The notes: generated by a model from the sequence alone, not told the origin. DNA of 64,000 nt from Streptomyces dengpaensis (GCF_002946835.1 NZ_CP026652.1:1116001-1180000), one strand, 5' to 3'; numbered from the stretch's first letter, positions 1 through 10,200 are shown. Translations and numbers: made by a program.

Positions 1-258
1 CTTGATGACCTCGATGTTCTCGGTGACGGCCTTGTCGCCGTACTTCTTCTTGAAGTCGTCGACGGCCATCTGCACGGCCTCGACCGAGCCCGGCCCGGCG
101 ATGTCGGCGTAGATGCCGGAGAGATCGGTGAGCACCCCGAGCACGATCTTGTCGTCGCTCACCTTCCCGCTGCCCGAGCTCGGGCCGCCGCCCCCGCAGC
201 CCGCGAGCAGGGCCCCCACCGCGACTGCGGCCACGCCCGTCGACAATGTGCGCTTCAT
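1..258 (-). CDS. ABC transporter substrate-binding lipoprotein (branched-chain amino acid type), N-terminal part, runs off window
   Basis: This is the first 86 codons of a periplasmic-binding-type protein; the rest lies beyond the window. It starts at ATG 258. The N-terminus is a lipoprotein signal: Lys/Arg at residues 2-3, a hydrophobic Val/Ala stretch, and the lipobox ALLAGC followed by a Gly-rich linker. After the linker comes the VLTDLSG(x)YADIAG region typical of Leu/Ile/Val-binding family proteins. Immediately downstream in transcription should be permease genes not in the window. The two ATPase genes follow on the same strand at 321-1764, on the upstream side of this gene, so the order here is livG-livF-SBP. 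The substrate is not predictable; this family also carries aromatic acids and amides. Confidence 0.8.
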   Translation of the reverse strand, partial: MKRTLSTGVAAVAVGALLAGCGGGGPSSGSGKVSDDKIVLGVLTDLSGIYADIAGPGSVEAVQMAVDDFKKKYGDKAVTENIEVIK

Positions 259-320
259 GTGTGGTGCCTCCTGATCGGTACGTGCGGGTGAGCGGAGGGT
301 GGTTCAGAGGTGACGGTGCA

Positions 321-1013
321 TCACAGGCCGAGGTGGGCGAGGAGTTCGCCCTCGCGTTCCCGTACGCCGGTGTTGTCCAGCGATTCGACGATCCGGCCCT
401 GTGCGACGAGGTAGTGGCGGTCGGCGACCGTGGTGGCGAACCGCAGGTTCTGCTCCACGAGCAGCACGGCCACACCGTGTTCCTTCGCCTCGCGCAGGAT
501 CTCGCCGATGCGCTGGACGACGACCGGGGCGAGCCCTTCGGTCGGCTCGTCGCACAGCAGGAGGCGCGCACCGGCCCGTAGCACACGGGCGAGCGCGAGC
601 ATCTGCTGCTCGCCGCCGGAGAGCTTGCCACCGGGGAAACGGCGACGGGCCCCCAGCACCGGGAACGTGTCGTAGATCCGTTCCAGCGGCCACGGGGGGC
701 TGCCCTTGACCGGTGGAAGAGTGAGGTTCTCCTCCACCGACAGGGCCGCGTAGATGCCGCGGTCGTCGGGGACGAAACCCAGGCCGAGGCGGGCCCGCCG
801 GTGCGGGGGTGTCGTGGTGATGTCGCGGTCCGCGAACCGCACCCGGCCCGACATCGACCGGTGCAGGCCCATGACGCAGCGCAGCAGCGTGGTCTTGCCC
901 GCGCCGTTGCGCCCCACGAGGGTGACCACCTCCCCCTCGCCGACCCGCAGGGACACGTCGTGCAGGACCTTCGCCTCGCCGTAGCGGGCGCTGACGCCCT
1001 CGATCTCAAGCAA
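321..1013 (-). CDS. Liv-type ABC transporter ATP-binding protein (LivF-like)
   Basis: A 230-residue cytoplasmic ATPase that would power import with the LivG-like partner. Walker A is GRNGAGKTT (about residue 34-42), the signature is LSGGEQQ, and Walker B is LLLCDEPTEGLAP, all in the LivF arrangement and at the usual family length. The start is a TTG at 1013 with GGGAG about seven bases upstream. It overlaps the livG stop by 8 bases, so translation is probably coupled. The substrate is unknown; the neighbouring acyl-CoA ligase hints at an organic acid, but that is inference. Confidence 0.88.
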   Translation of the reverse strand: MLEIEGVSARYGEAKVLHDVSLRVGEGEVVTLVGRNGAGKTTLLRCVMGLHRSMSGRVRFADRDITTTPPHRRARLGLGFVPDDRGIYAALSVEENLTLPPVKGSPPWPLERIYDTFPVLGARRRFPGGKLSGGEQQMLALARVLRAGARLLLCDEPTEGLAPVVVQRIGEILREAKEHGVAVLLVEQNLRFATTVADRHYLVAQGRIVESLDNTGVREREGELLAHLGL

Positions 1014-1764
1014 CGTCGGCTCCCAAGTACGCCTCGATGACCTGCGGATCGGACTTCACCTGGTCGTACGGGCCCTCGGCGAGCACTTCGCCGCGCTGCA
1101 GGACGGTGACGGTGTCGGCGAGTGAGCCGACGACGCTCATGTTGTGCTCGACCATCACCACGGTGCGGCCGGCGCGGATACGGGCGATCAGCGCCGTGGT
1201 CCGGTCGACGTCCTCCAGGCCCATCCCTGACGTCGGCTCGTCCAGCAGGAGCAGCTGCGGATCCAGCGCCAGCGCGATGGCCAGCTCCAGAGCGCGTTTC
1301 TGCCCGTACGGCAGGCTTCCGGCGGGCCGCTCGGCCAGCCGGACCAGGCCGACCTCGTCGAGGAGTTCGGCGGCACGGCCGGAGAAGCGGCGCATCAGCT
1401 TGTCGCTGCGCCACAGGCGGCGTCCCAGACCGGTGCCGGACTGCAGCGCCAGCTCCACGTGCTCACGGGCCGTCATCTGCGGGAAGAGGCTGGTGACCTG
1501 GAAGGAGCGGGCCACGCCGAGGCGGGCGATGCGCTCGGGCGGCTGTCCGGTGACATCGTGCCCGGCGAAGGTGATGCGCCCGCCCGACGGTCTGAGGAAT
1601 CCGGTGAGCAGGTTGAACAGTGTGGTCTTGCCCGCCCCGTTGGGGCCCACCAGGGCGTGTACGGTGCCTTCGACGACGCTCAGGTCCACCTCGTTCACGG
1701 CGCGGAAGCCCTGGAACTCCTTGGCCAGGCCGTGTGTGACCAGAAGGGCGCGCGACTGTCTCAT
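1006..1764 (-). CDS. Liv-type ABC transporter ATP-binding protein (LivG-like)
   Basis: A 252-residue ATPase, first gene of the Liv block seen here. Walker A is GPNGAGKTT, followed by the long LivG-type Q-loop region (SFQVTSLFPQMT), the signature variant LPYGQKR and Walker B LLLLDEPTSGMG. I start it at ATG 1764 (MRQSRALLV); a longer open frame upstream runs into the intergenic region and has no homology. It is divergent from the acyl-CoA ligase at 1996, with about 230 bases between them that must hold both promoters. Confidence 0.88.
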   Translation of the reverse strand: MRQSRALLVTHGLAKEFQGFRAVNEVDLSVVEGTVHALVGPNGAGKTTLFNLLTGFLRPSGGRITFAGHDVTGQPPERIARLGVARSFQVTSLFPQMTAREHVELALQSGTGLGRRLWRSDKLMRRFSGRAAELLDEVGLVRLAERPAGSLPYGQKRALELAIALALDPQLLLLDEPTSGMGLEDVDRTTALIARIRAGRTVVMVEHNMSVVGSLADTVTVLQRGEVLAEGPYDQVKSDPQVIEAYLGADVA

Positions 1765-1995
1765 GACGACCTCGGCTGCGCGGGGGTACGTCGGCGGATG
1801 CCGATGTGACGCAGACGTTAAATTCGGCCACCCCCGGCGGCTACGGAGACAAACTCCAGACCACGCCCCCGGCGATTGTGGGATTCTTCCCGGCTCTCGG
1901 CGGCTGCCACTGCGGCGGGGTGGGAATCTGCTCCACTCCGGGCACCCCCGGACCGTGGGTTTCCTCCGTGGCCGGGCCGCTGCCGTCCGGTGACG

Positions 1996-3612
1996 ATGTG
2001 CGCCATGGCAATGATGGAGACCCCGCTCAACACGTGGCTGCTGTTCGGCCACGCCCCGCGTTACTTTCCTGACACCGAGGTGGCCACGCGGTTCCCTGAC
2101 GGCCATGTGCACCGCTACACCTACGCCGACTTCGCCCGCCGGGCCCAGCAGCTGATGCACGCTCTGGACGCCCTGGGCCTGGAGCCGGGCGAACGGGTGG
2201 CGACCCTGGCCTGGAACAGCTACCGGCACCTGGAGGCGTACTGGGGCGTGCCCTGCACCGGACGCGTCCTGCACACCCTCAACCTGCGGTTGTCACCCGA
2301 GGACCTGACGTACGTCATCAGGCACGCCGACGACCGCGCCATCCTGGTGGACCCCGACCTGCTGCCGCTGCTGGAGAAGGTGCACGCACGAGGCGGGCTG
2401 GAGGGCGTCCGGCACCTCGTCGTGCTCGGCGACACCGTCCCCGAGACCACGCTGCCGGGTGTGTCGGCCTACGAGGAGCTGATCGCCGGCCGGCCGTCCG
2501 CGTACCCGCCGCGCGACATCGACGAGATCGCTCCGCTCGGCCTGTGCTACACCTCCGGCACCACCGGCCGCCCCAAAGGTGTGGTCTATACGCACCGTTC
2601 CACCGTGCTGCACGCCATTGCCGCCTCCTCCCAGGCGGCCATGGCGATCGGCCCCGGCGACTGCGTCCTGCCGGTCGTACCGATGTTCCACGCCAATGCC
2701 TGGGGCATGCCCTACACCGCCACCCCGTACGGCGCCAAGCAGGTCTTCTCCAGCGGTCCCCTGGATCCGGCCGCGCTGGTCGAGTTGATGGCCGCCGAGC
2801 GGGTCACGGTCGCCGCCGGGGTGCCGACGATCTGGATGTCGGTCGCCGATGAGATCGAGGCCCGGGGCGGGCTGCCGGAGCTGCGGCATCTGCTGTGCGG
2901 AGGCGCCCGCCCGCCGCGCTCGCTGATCGAACGCTACCGCCGCGACTTCGGCATCCCCCTGATCCAGGTCTGGGGCATGACCGAGACGTCCCCGCTGGCC
3001 TCGCTGGCCTGGCCCAAGGAGCGGATGCGCGACTGGGACGAGCAGCGGATCACCGACGCCGTACGCACCCGGGCAGGGCTGCCGCTGCCCGGCGTGCAGA
3101 TGGACATCCGCGACGAGGAGGGCAACTCCGTCGCCTGGGACGGCGAGTCGATGGGCGACCTGCTGGTCCGCGGACCCTGGGTCGCCAACTCCTACCTCGG
3201 GGACGAGGGAGCGGCCGGCTTCACCGAGGACGGCTGGTTCCGCACGGGTGACATCGCCATCGGCTCCCCGCACGGCTACGTCGTCATCGCCGACCGCGCC
3301 AAGGACCTCATCAAGTCCGGGGGCGAATGGATTTCCTCCGTGGACATGGAGTCGGCCGTCATGGCACTGCCCGAGGTCGCCGAGGCCGCGGTCATCGCCG
3401 TCCCCGACGACAGGTGGCAGGAACGCCCGCTGATCTGTGTCGCCACCCGACCGGGCAGCACGGTCACGCTCGACCGTATACGCGACCACCTGGAGCGCAG
3501 CGGCTTCGCGCGCTGGCAGCTTCCCGACCGCATCGAGGTCATGGAGGCCATCCCGCGGACGGGGGTCGGCAAGTTCGACAAGAAAGCGCTGCGCGCCCGG
3601 TTCGACTCCTGA
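1996..3612 (+). CDS. AMP-forming acyl-CoA synthetase (long/medium-chain fatty-acid or aryl acid CoA ligase)
   Basis: About 538 residues of the ANL superfamily, which activates a carboxylic acid with ATP and transfers it to CoA. The P-loop signature YTSGTTGRPKGV is near residue 185, the A5 motif WGMTETSP near 328, the A8 hinge region GWFRTGDIA near 415 and the catalytic lysine near the C-terminus in PRTGVGKFDKK. Four in-frame ATG codons lie at 1996, 2005, 2011 and 2014, so the exact start is uncertain. It is divergent from the Liv transporter, which may import its substrate. The long open frame before 1996 is not conserved-looking. Confidence 0.88.
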   Translation: MCAMAMMETPLNTWLLFGHAPRYFPDTEVATRFPDGHVHRYTYADFARRAQQLMHALDALGLEPGERVATLAWNSYRHLEAYWGVPCTGRVLHTLNLRLSPEDLTYVIRHADDRAILVDPDLLPLLEKVHARGGLEGVRHLVVLGDTVPETTLPGVSAYEELIAGRPSAYPPRDIDEIAPLGLCYTSGTTGRPKGVVYTHRSTVLHAIAASSQAAMAIGPGDCVLPVVPMFHANAWGMPYTATPYGAKQVFSSGPLDPAALVELMAAERVTVAAGVPTIWMSVADEIEARGGLPELRHLLCGGARPPRSLIERYRRDFGIPLIQVWGMTETSPLASLAWPKERMRDWDEQRITDAVRTRAGLPLPGVQMDIRDEEGNSVAWDGESMGDLLVRGPWVANSYLGDEGAAGFTEDGWFRTGDIAIGSPHGYVVIADRAKDLIKSGGEWISSVDMESAVMALPEVAEAAVIAVPDDRWQERPLICVATRPGSTVTLDRIRDHLERSGFARWQLPDRIEVMEAIPRTGVGKFDKKALRARFDS

Positions 3613-3737
3613 CGCGCCGGCACGGCTGAGCACGGGCACGTCGACTGCTCCACCAGCACGTCCGCGGCGCCCGAGCACGCGCTGCGGACTCCCCCCGTAC
3701 CCGCACCCGCACCCTCGGAACCGGAGGCCCTCGAACC

Positions 3738-5111
3738 ATGCGCCTGAGACAACGATTCGCCTTCCTCACCACGGCGGTCCTGACGGCAGCGGCGGCCACC
3801 GCCGGCGCCCCTGCGGGAGCCGTCGGCCACCCCACCGGACAGTGCGCCACACACGGCCACATCAGTGTGCCCGGCGCCGAGTTGCAGCGGGTCTCCTGCC
3901 ACGACGACCTGACGACCAGCGCGCTGGCCGGCACGCAGTACACCGACACCACCGACCAGGCCGGCCTCACCGCACAGGGCACGCACAACCCCTCGGGCGT
4001 GCCCGGCACACAGATCGACGGCTATTTTCCGGACACCTCGCACCTGAACGCCACACACGGCTGGAACCACGACGCCCAGTTCGTCATCCGGCTGCCCGAG
4101 AAGTGGAACGGCAAGCTGGTCGTCACCGGAGCCCCCGGCGTGCGCAAGCAGTACTCGATGGACACCCTCGTCTCCGACTGGGTGCTGGCCCAGGGCTACG
4201 CCTTCGCCTCCACCGACAAGGGCAACAGCAGCCCGGATTTCTACACCGACGGCAGACGCCCGGGCGACGCCCAGGCCGAGTGGCACCGGCGCACCACACA
4301 GCTCACCCGCGCCGCCAAGGCGGTGGTGGCGCAGAGATACGGCAAGGCCCCCCGCCGCACGTACATGACCGGCATCTCCAACAGCGGCTACCTCACGCGC
4401 TGGCAGCTGGAACACCACCCGGAACTCTACGACGGCGGCGTCGACTGGGAAGGCACCCTCTGGCGGCCCCAGGGGCCGAACCTGTTCACCCTCCTGCCGA
4501 CCGCCATCGCCCGTCAGCAGGGGCGGGCGAGCGACGAGGACATGTACGCGGCCGGGTTCACCCGCGGCTCCGAGTTCCTGTGGCCGTACCACGAGAAGGC
4601 CTACTGGGGGCTGACCCAGAAGATCTACCGCGCGGAGTTCGACCCTGCCTACGACCCGGCCTGTCCCGGCGCCTCGGCGGGCTCGACCCTCGAGGAGATC
4701 CTCGCCCCCTGCTCCTCCGACGCCATGTACGACTACGCCGCCCGGCCCCGCGCGGTCCACGACGCCGTCCAGCGGATCTCCCTCACGGGCCGCATAGCGA
4801 AGCCGATGATCACCCTGCACGGCGACATGGACACGCTCCTGCCCATCGGCGTCCAGTCCGATGTGTACGCGGACATGATCGCCGATCAGGGCCGAGCCGG
4901 CCTGCACCGCTACTACACGGTCGAGGGCGGCACCCACGTCGACAGCCTCTACAACTCCCACCCGGACCGGCTGCGGCCCATCCTGCCCTGCTATCGCGCC
5001 GCGTTCACCGCGATGACGGCCTGGGTGGAGCACCGTGACGCGCCCCCGGCGAGCGGAACCGTTCCCCGGCCCGGCTCGGGCGATCTGGTCAACTCCTGTT
5101 CCCTGAGGTGA
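3738..5111 (+). CDS. Secreted alpha/beta-hydrolase, tannase / feruloyl esterase-like
   Basis: A 457-residue exported hydrolase. The start ATG 3738 follows a GGAGG box about nine bases upstream. Residues 1-30 form a Sec signal peptide ending in an Ala-rich cleavage region. The putative nucleophile is Ser214 in TGISNSGY, the acid is an Asp in HGDMDTLLP and the histidine is in GGTHVDS near the C-terminus; paired cysteines fit an extracellular fold. The nucleophile motif departs from the strict GxSxG pattern, as in tannase-type esterases. The real substrate could be a phenolic ester or a hydroxyalkanoate oligomer; the latter would suit the depolymerase gene next to it. Confidence 0.6.
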   Translation: MRLRQRFAFLTTAVLTAAAATAGAPAGAVGHPTGQCATHGHISVPGAELQRVSCHDDLTTSALAGTQYTDTTDQAGLTAQGTHNPSGVPGTQIDGYFPDTSHLNATHGWNHDAQFVIRLPEKWNGKLVVTGAPGVRKQYSMDTLVSDWVLAQGYAFASTDKGNSSPDFYTDGRRPGDAQAEWHRRTTQLTRAAKAVVAQRYGKAPRRTYMTGISNSGYLTRWQLEHHPELYDGGVDWEGTLWRPQGPNLFTLLPTAIARQQGRASDEDMYAAGFTRGSEFLWPYHEKAYWGLTQKIYRAEFDPAYDPACPGASAGSTLEEILAPCSSDAMYDYAARPRAVHDAVQRISLTGRIAKPMITLHGDMDTLLPIGVQSDVYADMIADQGRAGLHRYYTVEGGTHVDSLYNSHPDRLRPILPCYRAAFTAMTAWVEHRDAPPASGTVPRPGSGDLVNSCSLR

Positions 5112-5190
5112 GGTTGTGGTTCGGGGAACCCGGTTCTCCCCTCCCTTTCGCGCCCGGCCTTCCATCCCGCGCAATCACCAAGGCGGCACC

Positions 5191-6675
5191 ATGAATTCCC
5201 CCTCTTCCAGCGTTCCACTGACGCGTCCCGCTCGTAGACCACGCTCGCGTCGCATGTCAGCGGCGTCGCTCGTCCTGTCCCTGATCGCCCTCGTCCTGGG
5301 GCTCCTCCCCGCACCGGCCGCGCAGGCCGCGAGCCTGACCGAGGTGACCGGGTTCGGCTCCAACCCCGGCAACCTGCAGATGTTCCGCTACGTTCCCGAC
5401 GGGCTGCCTGCCGGCCGCCCGCTCGTGGTCGCCCTGCACGGCTGCACCCAGTCCGCGGCCGCCTTCGACAACGAGACCGGCTGGACGAAGTGGGCCGACA
5501 CCTGGGGCTTCGCTCTGGTGCTGCCTCAGCAGAAGGCCGCCAACAACGCCAACTCCTGCTTCAACTGGTTCCAGTCCTCCGACTTCTCGCGCGGCCAGGG
5601 CGAGGCGCTGTCCGTCAAGCAGATGGTCGACAGGATGGCCGCCGACCACGGCACCGACGCCTCGCGTGTGTACGTCACCGGCCTCTCCGCCGGTGGAGCG
5701 ATGACCTCGGTCATGGCGGCCTCCTACCCGGACGTCTTCGCCGGGGCATCGGTGCTCGCCGGCCTCCCGTTCGACTGCGCCCGCAGCGTCGCGGAGGCCT
5801 TCAGCTGTATGAACCCCGGCTCCAATCTGGGCGCGCAGCAGTGGGGCGACAAAGTCCGCGCCGCGTACCCCTCGTACGCGGGGTCGTATCCGACCGTGTC
5901 GGTGTGGCACGGCTCCAGTGACTCCACCGTCGCTCCGATGAACATGACCGAGATCGTCGAGCAGTGGACCCATGTCCACGGCACCGACGCGGTCGCGGAC
6001 CTCAGCGACACCGTCCAGGGCTATCCGCACAAGGTCTACAGAAACGCTTCCGGCCGTGCCGTCGTCGAGTCGTACAGCATCACGGGCATGGGCCACGGCC
6101 AGCCGGTCGACCCGGGCAGCGGGGTCACGCAGTGCGGCACCGCGAGCCAGTACATCCCGGACGCGAACATCTGCGCCTCGTACTGGATCGGTCGGTCCTG
6201 GGGGCTGGCCGCGCCCGACGGAGGCGGCACCCTGCCCGCGCCGTCCGGGCTCACCGTCACCGCCACCACCGACTCCTCGGTGTCCCTGACCTGGAACGCG
6301 GTCGACGGCGCGGCCTCCTACCGTGTCTACCGCGGCGGCAGCCAGGCCGGCACGCCGTCCGCGGCCTCCTTCACCGACACCGGACTCGCCCCCGGCACGA
6401 CCTACAGCTACACGGTCGCCGCCGTGGACGGCTCCGGCCAGGCCGGCGCGTCCTCCGCCGCCGTGCAGGCGGCCACCACCGGCGCCACCCACCAGTGCTA
6501 CACCGACAACAACTACAACCACGTGGCCGCCGGCCGTGCCCACCAGAGCATGGGCTACGTCTACGCCAACGGCTCCAACCAGTCCATGGGCCTGTACAAC
6601 GTCTTCGTCACACACACCCTCGAGGAGACCTCCCCCGGCTACTTCGTGATCGCCGACTCCGGCTGCCCGTCGTAA
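5191..6675 (+). CDS. Secreted PHB depolymerase-family esterase with fibronectin type III domain
   Basis: A 494-residue extracellular esterase. The start ATG 5191 follows AAGGCGG. Residues 1-46 form a long twin-arginine-rich signal peptide ending AAQA. The catalytic domain (about 50-350) has ALHGCTQS as oxyanion region and Ser166 in the lipase box GLSAGGAM, with Asp in WHGSSDSTVAP and His in GMGHGQPVDP. A fibronectin type III module follows (about 355-430, GLTVTATTDSSVSLTWNA), then a 60-residue Cys-containing tail that may bind polymer. This is the type-1 extracellular PHB depolymerase / acetyl-xylan-esterase-like family, so polyester or acetylated glycan are both possible substrates. A strong hairpin follows. 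Confidence 0.82.
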   Translation: MNSPSSSVPLTRPARRPRSRRMSAASLVLSLIALVLGLLPAPAAQAASLTEVTGFGSNPGNLQMFRYVPDGLPAGRPLVVALHGCTQSAAAFDNETGWTKWADTWGFALVLPQQKAANNANSCFNWFQSSDFSRGQGEALSVKQMVDRMAADHGTDASRVYVTGLSAGGAMTSVMAASYPDVFAGASVLAGLPFDCARSVAEAFSCMNPGSNLGAQQWGDKVRAAYPSYAGSYPTVSVWHGSSDSTVAPMNMTEIVEQWTHVHGTDAVADLSDTVQGYPHKVYRNASGRAVVESYSITGMGHGQPVDPGSGVTQCGTASQYIPDANICASYWIGRSWGLAAPDGGGTLPAPSGLTVTATTDSSVSLTWNAVDGAASYRVYRGGSQAGTPSAASFTDTGLAPGTTYSYTVAAVDGSGQAGASSAAVQAATTGATHQCYTDNNYNHVAAGRAHQSMGYVYANGSNQSMGLYNVFVTHTLEETSPGYFVIADSGCPS

Positions 6676-6702
6676 TCCACCGGTGACGGCTACGCCCTCA
6701 AG

Positions 6703-6761
6703 AGGGGCCGCAATGCCGGGTGTTCCGGCGTCGCACCCGTGCGCGCGGCATTGCGGCCCCT
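6703..6761 (+). terminator. Long hairpin terminator after PHB depolymerase
   Basis: Perfect 15-base inverted repeat GGGGCCGCAATGCCG (6704-6718) with CGGCATTGCGGCCCC (6746-6760), 27-base loop, followed by TT. It closes the esterase gene. Confidence 0.8.
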
Positions 6762-6811
6762 TGGTGACCTCGCCGACGATGCCACCACCACGAGAGACGG
6801 GAGCCGCATCC

Positions 6812-6856
6812 ATGCCTCACATGACCGCTTTCGCCAGGAACCAGTGGTACAGCTAG
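6812..6856 (+). pseudogene. N-terminal fossil of a Rieske aromatic oxygenase (VanA-like), 14 codons
   Basis: A GGGAG box stands about nine bases before ATG 6812, which opens a reading frame of 14 residues ending FARNQWYS and then TAG at 6854. FxRNQWYVAA is the start of vanillate O-demethylase-type and related Rieske oxygenases, so this looks like the ribosome-binding site and first codons of such a gene with the rest deleted. No continuation was seen in other frames. The rest of 6765-7169 (about 400 bases) holds no intact gene; a second short frame with its own GGGAG box (6977-7051, 24 residues) may be another relic or chance. Confidence 0.45.
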
Positions 6857-7169
6857 CGCACCTTTCTGACCTGTGCTTGCGTGGGGGCGCCGGCTCCCGA
6901 GCCTGCAGCGCCTGCGGTCCAGCGCATGCAGCCGGCCGAGCACGTCTCGGAGAACGGGCCGGCTCAGGGAGCTGAGATGACCGTGCGTCAGGCGCTCGAC
7001 GCTTCCCTGGCAACCATGCGCACCGCACGGCGACGCAGCTCAAGCGGGTAGGAGAGGGTCGTGCCATGACTCGACTCCACCCAACGCGGGACAGTCCGGG
7101 GTCTCTACCGAACCCGGGCCGGTTCACCTAGACTCCAGGAGGAGCACTAAGGAGCGCGGAGGTTGGGCG

Positions 7170-7247
7170 ATGTCGGAACGCTTGGCCTGGGGTGCTGGGA
7201 CAGGAGTCTGCTCCGCCGGACATCCTCGAAGTTGCTCCGATGATTGA
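7170..7247 (+). CDS. Possible 25-residue leader peptide upstream of the BTAD regulator
   Basis: ATG 7170 is preceded by a well spaced GGAGG (7158-7162). The frame encodes 25 residues and stops at TGA 7245-7247, which lies just past the regulator's likely ATG at 7240 (ATGATTGA). Such an overlap usually means translational coupling. The peptide (MSERLAWGAG...) resembles nothing I know. Its existence depends on the ribosome-binding site only; alternatively it is chance. Confidence 0.4.
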   Translation: MSERLAWGAGTGVCSAGHPRSCSDD

Positions 7248-10200
7248 ATCCGAACCCGGTCGATCGAGCAGGCCGAAGACACCAGGTCGTCACCACCGCA
7301 CGATCATCAGACGGAAACTCGCAATCCCCGAGCCTGCGAAAGAGGTTGTCTACCGCCAGAGGCTCAGCCAACGCATACACGAGCTCCTCGACCGCCACAC
7401 GGTGGTGAAAGTCTTTGCGACCGCCGGTGCTGGCAAGACAACCGCGGTCGTTCAGGCTCTTCGCGACCTCGAGAGGCCTGTTGCCTGGGTGTCGCTCGAC
7501 GGGACGGAGCAGGCGGCGGGGCGGCTGCTCGTCTATATCGAGGCGGCTGTCGAGGACATAGTCTCCAGTGCAGCGGATGTCGCCTCGGATGCTCTGAGCA
7601 GCAGCCTTCAGATCGGTGAGGCAGCTGGACTGCTTGCCGAAAGCCTGCAGGGCAGTCGGCTCATTGTGGTCTGCGACAACGTGGAGCGAATCGCTTCCGA
7701 CGAGAGCTGCACCGCGGTGCTGTCCTCCTTCGCCCGCTACCTGCCGTCCGACGCGAACCTCGTACTGATCTCGCGCGTCGACGTCCAGCTCGACTTGGGC
7801 TCGACCAGCGAGCGCGACCGGGTCGGCGAGCTGGTCGAGACCGACCTTGCCTTCGACGTCCAGGAGGCGAGCGCGGCACTTCGAACAGTCGGTGACGTCG
7901 ACGTGGACCCCGCGCAGGCCGTAGCCGCGACGGAGGGATGGGTAACCGGCGTCTTGTTCAAGGGGTGGCGCCACGCCCGGTCTCGCGAGATGGATCCTGA
8001 CTCACTACACTCCTACGTCGCCGCAAACATATTCAACTCGCTTTCCCTGGCCGAACGAACGTTACTGCTTCATACGAGCCCGTTGGGCGAGATATCGGTC
8101 GACGGAGCCCGGGCACTGGGCCAGGAGAATGCAGCGCACATCATGGCCGACCTGCGGGGCCGATATCTTCCGGTCACGTGGTCCGCCGATGGTTCGCGCA
8201 TGACGCCCCACCCCATGTTCCGCGACTTCCTACAGGTGGCTCTCGAACGGGAGGACGCCAAGACGATCGGCGAGGTGCGTCGCAGACACACAGAAGTCCT
8301 GATCGCCAACGGCGCGCACGAGGAAGCCGTCGATGAGCTGCTTCGGCTCGGCGATGTGGAGGCGGCTGGGCGGTTGGCCGCCGCCGCCCTCCCAAGCCTG
8401 GTTGCGCGGATGGACTTCGCCCTGGCGGCACGTTGGCTCGATGCACTGGGTGCGTCGGTCCGGACCCCGACTCCGGAGATCGGATCCGTCGTCTTGCACG
8501 TTGCCTTTGCACTGGAGCAATGGGGTCGCGGAGTTGAGTTCATCGATCGGCACGGCTATGACTGGCTTCCAGAGCTGGGGGCTCCCAACTCGGAGGAGGC
8601 CCGCGTCCTGGCTTGTTGGTCCCTTTGGCACTCCGGACGGATCGACGAGGCCCGATCCGTCGGCGACCAGCTGCCACCTGGTCGGAACCGGCGCATCGCC
8701 GACACGTTGATCGCGGGCGCAACCGGCGAGGAGCCGCCACCCTTCCCGGAATTCTCAACGATGCCCTCCGGCCCACTCGACGGTTTGCTGATGCGCCTGG
8801 CCTTCATCCGCGGTCGCCTTGACGGACTCGACGACCCAGGCACGTTCGACCCGTGGCGCACTATCCTCGGGGGTCCCTGGGTCGTTGCTGCATTGCGCGC
8901 CACAGGGCGCTTGGAAGCCGCGATGGCTATGTACGAGCCTCGTCGCGGTTCGTCGCAGCCGGTTTGGTTGCAGGGCGTCGACGCCGTCGATCTCATGCTG
9001 GACCTTGGCCGCGGAGAAGAAGCCTGGTCCTTGCTTAAGCGGGGGCGGGACCTCATTGCGTCAACAGGCTCGAAGGTGTACTGGAACATGAGCCTTCTCG
9101 CTGAAGCCAAGCTGTGGCTGCGCCTCGAAGGCAACAGGCAACGTGCCGACCGCGTGCTAGCGGCGGCGGCTGCCAACGGCGCCTTGGACTATGCCCTGAC
9201 GCGCGAGACGTGGCAGCTTTGGACGGGTCTTTCCATGCTGCTGCAAGGCAGAGATGCTGAGGCGCAGGAGCATCTCTCGGCATGCCTGCTGAGTATGCAG
9301 AGAGGAGACCGTCAGCTCGATCTCCCGACGGCTGCGGTGTACCTGGCCGAGGCGCAATGGCGGCTCGGCCTCGAGGATGAGTCCGACGCCACGGCAGAGC
9401 TGGCCATCGTCTCTGCCTCGACCCACGGGACTCATCACTTGCTGCTGACAGCGTTGGCGGACATGCCATCGGTTGCGATCAGGGCGGCGGACACCAAGCC
9501 CAGTCGCATGTCGAGCTATCACGAGGTCCTCGCCGTGCTCTCGGGCCGGCACCCCGTGCGCGTGAATGTGAGTGCGCCACGTCTCGTCCTCGAGGAGTTC
9601 GGAGAGCCGATTCTCACGGTCGACGGGAATGTGGTCCAGCCCCGCCTGACGAAGAGTGTTGAGCTGCTCAGCTATCTGCTCGTAAGCCCTGACCGGAGGG
9701 CTACACGCGATGAGCTTCTCGGCGCGCTCTTCGACGGCCGCAACGATGCTGCCGGCCGAAGCTACCTGCGCCAGGCCCTCTTCCGGCTTCGCCAGGCGCT
9801 CCCCGCAGACCTTGGGCCGTCGCAGGATGGGGATGTCTTCAGTTTGGTTGGCCCGGAGCTGGCGATGGGCTCGGCCCAGCGAGCTGTTGACATTATCGCG
9901 CAAGCCGGAAGGCAACACGGAGAGGTTCGACTCCAGACGCTCTTGCACGCCCTCAGCAGTGCAGAGAGGGGCGCTTTTCTGGCTACGGTGTCAGACACAT
10001 GGGCCGCGGAGCGTCGCGTGGCTCTGACCGAGATCTTGCTGTCGGCCAGAGTCGACGCAGCCAAGTTGGCCTATCGATTGAACCGTCTTCGTGAGGCGAA
10101 GGGTCTGGTCGACTATGTGCTCCGCGAGGATCCCTACCGCGAGCAGGCCTGGCAGCTCGCGATCCAGCTTGAGTATGCCAGCGGCAGCGATGACGCAGTG

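Noticed and set aside
1765..2274. 170-residue N-terminal extension of the LivG-like gene
   Set aside because: It crosses the divergent promoter and overlaps the ligase gene; LivG homology begins at ATG 1764.
6690..7127. 145-residue minus-strand frame in the gap after the PHB depolymerase
   Set aside because: Arg/Ser-rich composition, spans the terminator hairpin, no ribosome-binding site or domain.
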